Assembly (NCBI GenBank): GCA_019636755.1 | Contig: JAHBWZ010000004.1 | Coordinates: 1 to 64,000, forward strand | Reading direction: 5' to 3' | DNA: 64,000 nucleotides | Source: Phycisphaeraceae bacterium | Lineage (GTDB): Bacteria > Planctomycetota > Phycisphaerae > Phycisphaerales > SM1A02 | In this document: positions 62,585-64,000 of the stretch, piece by piece | Numbering within the stretch: the first letter of the stretch is position 1 | Layout of the letters: the number at the start of each line of letters is the position of its first letter | Notes under the pieces: model-generated | The model's database searches: none | The model's input: the letters and a program-made list of their open reading frames with translations, nothing else | What the model was told of the DNA's origin: nothing | Position numbers and translations under genes: made by a program

Positions 62585-63943
62585 ATGCGACAGTCGGGCC
62601 CGATGCAGCGCCCGATCCAGAGCCGGACCCGGAGTCAGGACCACGTCCCGTCGCGCGCCGATCGATGGCACGACATCGCGGTGCTCGCGACCGCGACGAT
62701 CATCGTGCTGTCGATCTCGCTGGCGCTCATCCACCTGGTCCGCGCCCCCCTTCCGCTGCTGGCGCGGGGCTTCGTCCCGATCGTCATCTTCCCGGCGGCG
62801 ATGCTCGTCGGCTTCAGGATCTACCGCCGGGTCCTCTTCCCGCGGCTCCGCGTGCCGATGCCGGACCAGGCCCTGCTCTCATGCGTCACGATCGGCGGCT
62901 CGGTCCTGGTCGGGCTGCTCGCGCCGCCGTTCCTCGGATTCCCGGTGGGATTCTCGTTCGGCTTCAGCATCATGGCGCTGATCGGGATCATGTTCATCTT
63001 CACCGCGCTGGCGGTGCGCCGTGGATCATCACGGCACTGCGCCTTCTGCGGACATGAGTTCGCCCCGACGGAGATCTCCCCGGCGCGCTGCCTCGAGTGC
63101 GGGAGGTCCACGATCCTCAAGCCGCTCGAGGGGCGGCCCTCGCCATCGCGCGGCGTGCTGTGGGCGGGCATCGTGCTGACCCTGGTCGGCCTGTCGAGCT
63201 ACCTGGTCGTGATCCCGGGTATCGGAAGTGCCATGGCCGGCGCCACGCCGACCTGGTTCCTGCTGATGCATGCCAGGCACGGCACCACGCAGAACGAGAC
63301 CCACACGCTCTGGAATGAACTCGGCACGCGCACGCTCACCGCTGAACAGCGCGAGGACCTTGTCCGCAGACTGCTGGACCGCCGGCGGCGCGAAGGCCGC
63401 CTCGGCTTCAGCAGCGCGCCCTGGCTGGATGCCCAGGTCACCCTGCTTCCGCCGGACTCCCCGCTGCTCGAGCGCGCCTGGGCGGAGACGATCGAGCCGC
63501 GCCTCGAACTCCCCGCCCGCGCGGCCGCGGGGCAGGAGATTCCATGGCGCCTCGCCGGCACCTACCGGCTCGGCCCGGTCGGCACGACCTGGGGGCACGT
63601 GCGGGTGGTGTCCATCGAACTGGACGGCGTGCCGATCGACGGCGCGCCATCGCCCGACGACGACTGGCTCTTCGGCCTGTACCTGGGTTCTCCGGGCGAC
63701 CAGCCGAGGACGCGTCCTCCATCCGGCACGATTCCGCCGCAGCCGCCGGGGACGTACCGGGTCACCGCCCGGATTGTCCATGCGATCACGCTCTCCGGGA
63801 CCATGCCACCGAGCGGGACCGCACCGCCGCCGCCGCTGTCCGACGTGGCTGCCGCACCGCCGCCACCACCGCCCCCGGTGCTCTGGTGGCGGGAGTCCGT
63901 GGTGGAGCGGGAGATCCGCGTCGAGCCGCGCGAGGATCGATGA
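62585..63943 (+). CDS. Membrane protein with zinc ribbon and Pro-rich tail
   Basis: 452 residues (ATG 62603 is an alternative start). Four membrane helices lie in the first 145 residues (VLATATIIVLSISLALIHLV, FVPIVIFPAAMLVGF, SCVTIGGSVLVGLLAPPFLG, SIMALIGIMFIFTALAV). A zinc ribbon, CAFCGHEFAPTEISPARCLEC, lies near 153-173, then another helix (GVLWAGIVLTLVGLSSYLVVI). The long C-terminal part is soluble, ending in a Pro-rich run (PPPPLSDVAAAPPPPPPP) and WWRESVVERE. Function unknown. Its stop overlaps the next start (ATGA). Confidence 0.7.
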   Translation: MRQSGPMQRPIQSRTRSQDHVPSRADRWHDIAVLATATIIVLSISLALIHLVRAPLPLLARGFVPIVIFPAAMLVGFRIYRRVLFPRLRVPMPDQALLSCVTIGGSVLVGLLAPPFLGFPVGFSFGFSIMALIGIMFIFTALAVRRGSSRHCAFCGHEFAPTEISPARCLECGRSTILKPLEGRPSPSRGVLWAGIVLTLVGLSSYLVVIPGIGSAMAGATPTWFLLMHARHGTTQNETHTLWNELGTRTLTAEQREDLVRRLLDRRRREGRLGFSSAPWLDAQVTLLPPDSPLLERAWAETIEPRLELPARAAAGQEIPWRLAGTYRLGPVGTTWGHVRVVSIELDGVPIDGAPSPDDDWLFGLYLGSPGDQPRTRPPSGTIPPQPPGTYRVTARIVHAITLSGTMPPSGTAPPPPLSDVAAAPPPPPPPVLWWRESVVEREIRVEPREDR

Positions 63944-64000
63944 CGGACCGCGCGTGCACGCCGCGACGCGACGCCCTGCGCCGTACCCCCTGCCGCTCAC
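63940..64000 (+). CDS. Start of a further gene, truncated by the window edge
   Basis: The ATG at 63940 overlaps the previous stop (ATGA), the usual coupled arrangement in this genome. Only about 20 codons are visible (MTDRACTPRRDALRR...), a basic N-terminus. Nothing can be said about function. Confidence 0.35.
   Translation, partial: MTDRACTPRRDALRRTPCRS

Overview
The window is very GC-rich (roughly 70% by eye) and fits a planctomycete of the Phycisphaerae type. The evidence is several secreted proteins ending in paired dockerin-like 'D-L-D-G-S-G...DLL..L..WG.CP' modules, an H-X9-DG pseudopilin, prepilin-like N-termini with Ala before the cleavage site, a DUF1573-like lipoprotein, and GC-hairpin interspersed repeats. 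I see no rRNA, tRNA or CRISPR array.

Layout. 1-837 is repeat-rich, non-coding DNA. 838-14196 holds ordinary chromosomal genes: two LOG-family proteins, a barrel-like protein, a secreted alpha/beta hydrolase, a MoxR/vWA pair, an H-X9-DG pseudopilin, a PduO-type cobalamin adenosyltransferase, an FkbM methyltransferase and two dockerin-tailed secreted proteins. 14793-17730 is a three-gene operon (Cys-rich secreted protein, secreted unknown, DUF1573-like lipoprotein). Its first gene starts inside five perfect copies of an 8-bp repeat placed directly after a good Shine-Dalgarno, which makes it a candidate phase-variable locus. 17891-19616 is a REP-associated transposase gene between oppositely oriented short repeats.

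20233-35702 is the highlight. It is one uninterrupted gene for a secretin (GspD/PilQ-like) of about 4937 residues. Between an N0-like domain and a normal C-terminal secretin barrel I count about 52 secretin N-domain-like units. A lipoprotein gene overlaps its stop codon and is a candidate pilotin. 52270-61126 encodes much of the matching type II secretion/pseudopilus machinery on the same strand (GspF, then G-H-I-J-K-L-M-like). GspE, GspC and the prepilin peptidase are not in the window. The dockerin-tailed proteins and the pseudopilin could be clients of this machine, but that is inference.

36784-39484 is a complete IS66 element. It lies in a field of BIME-like repeats (GC-rich hairpins alternating in orientation about every 200 bp) and is flanked by a 124-bp direct duplication instead of the expected 8-bp one. 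40028-43361 holds two more dockerin-tailed secreted proteins. 44529-52024 is a heavy-metal RND efflux operon (CzcCBA-like) bracketed by two His-rich exported proteins. The right end (59443-64000) has two zinc-ribbon membrane proteins and a secreted protein of unknown function.
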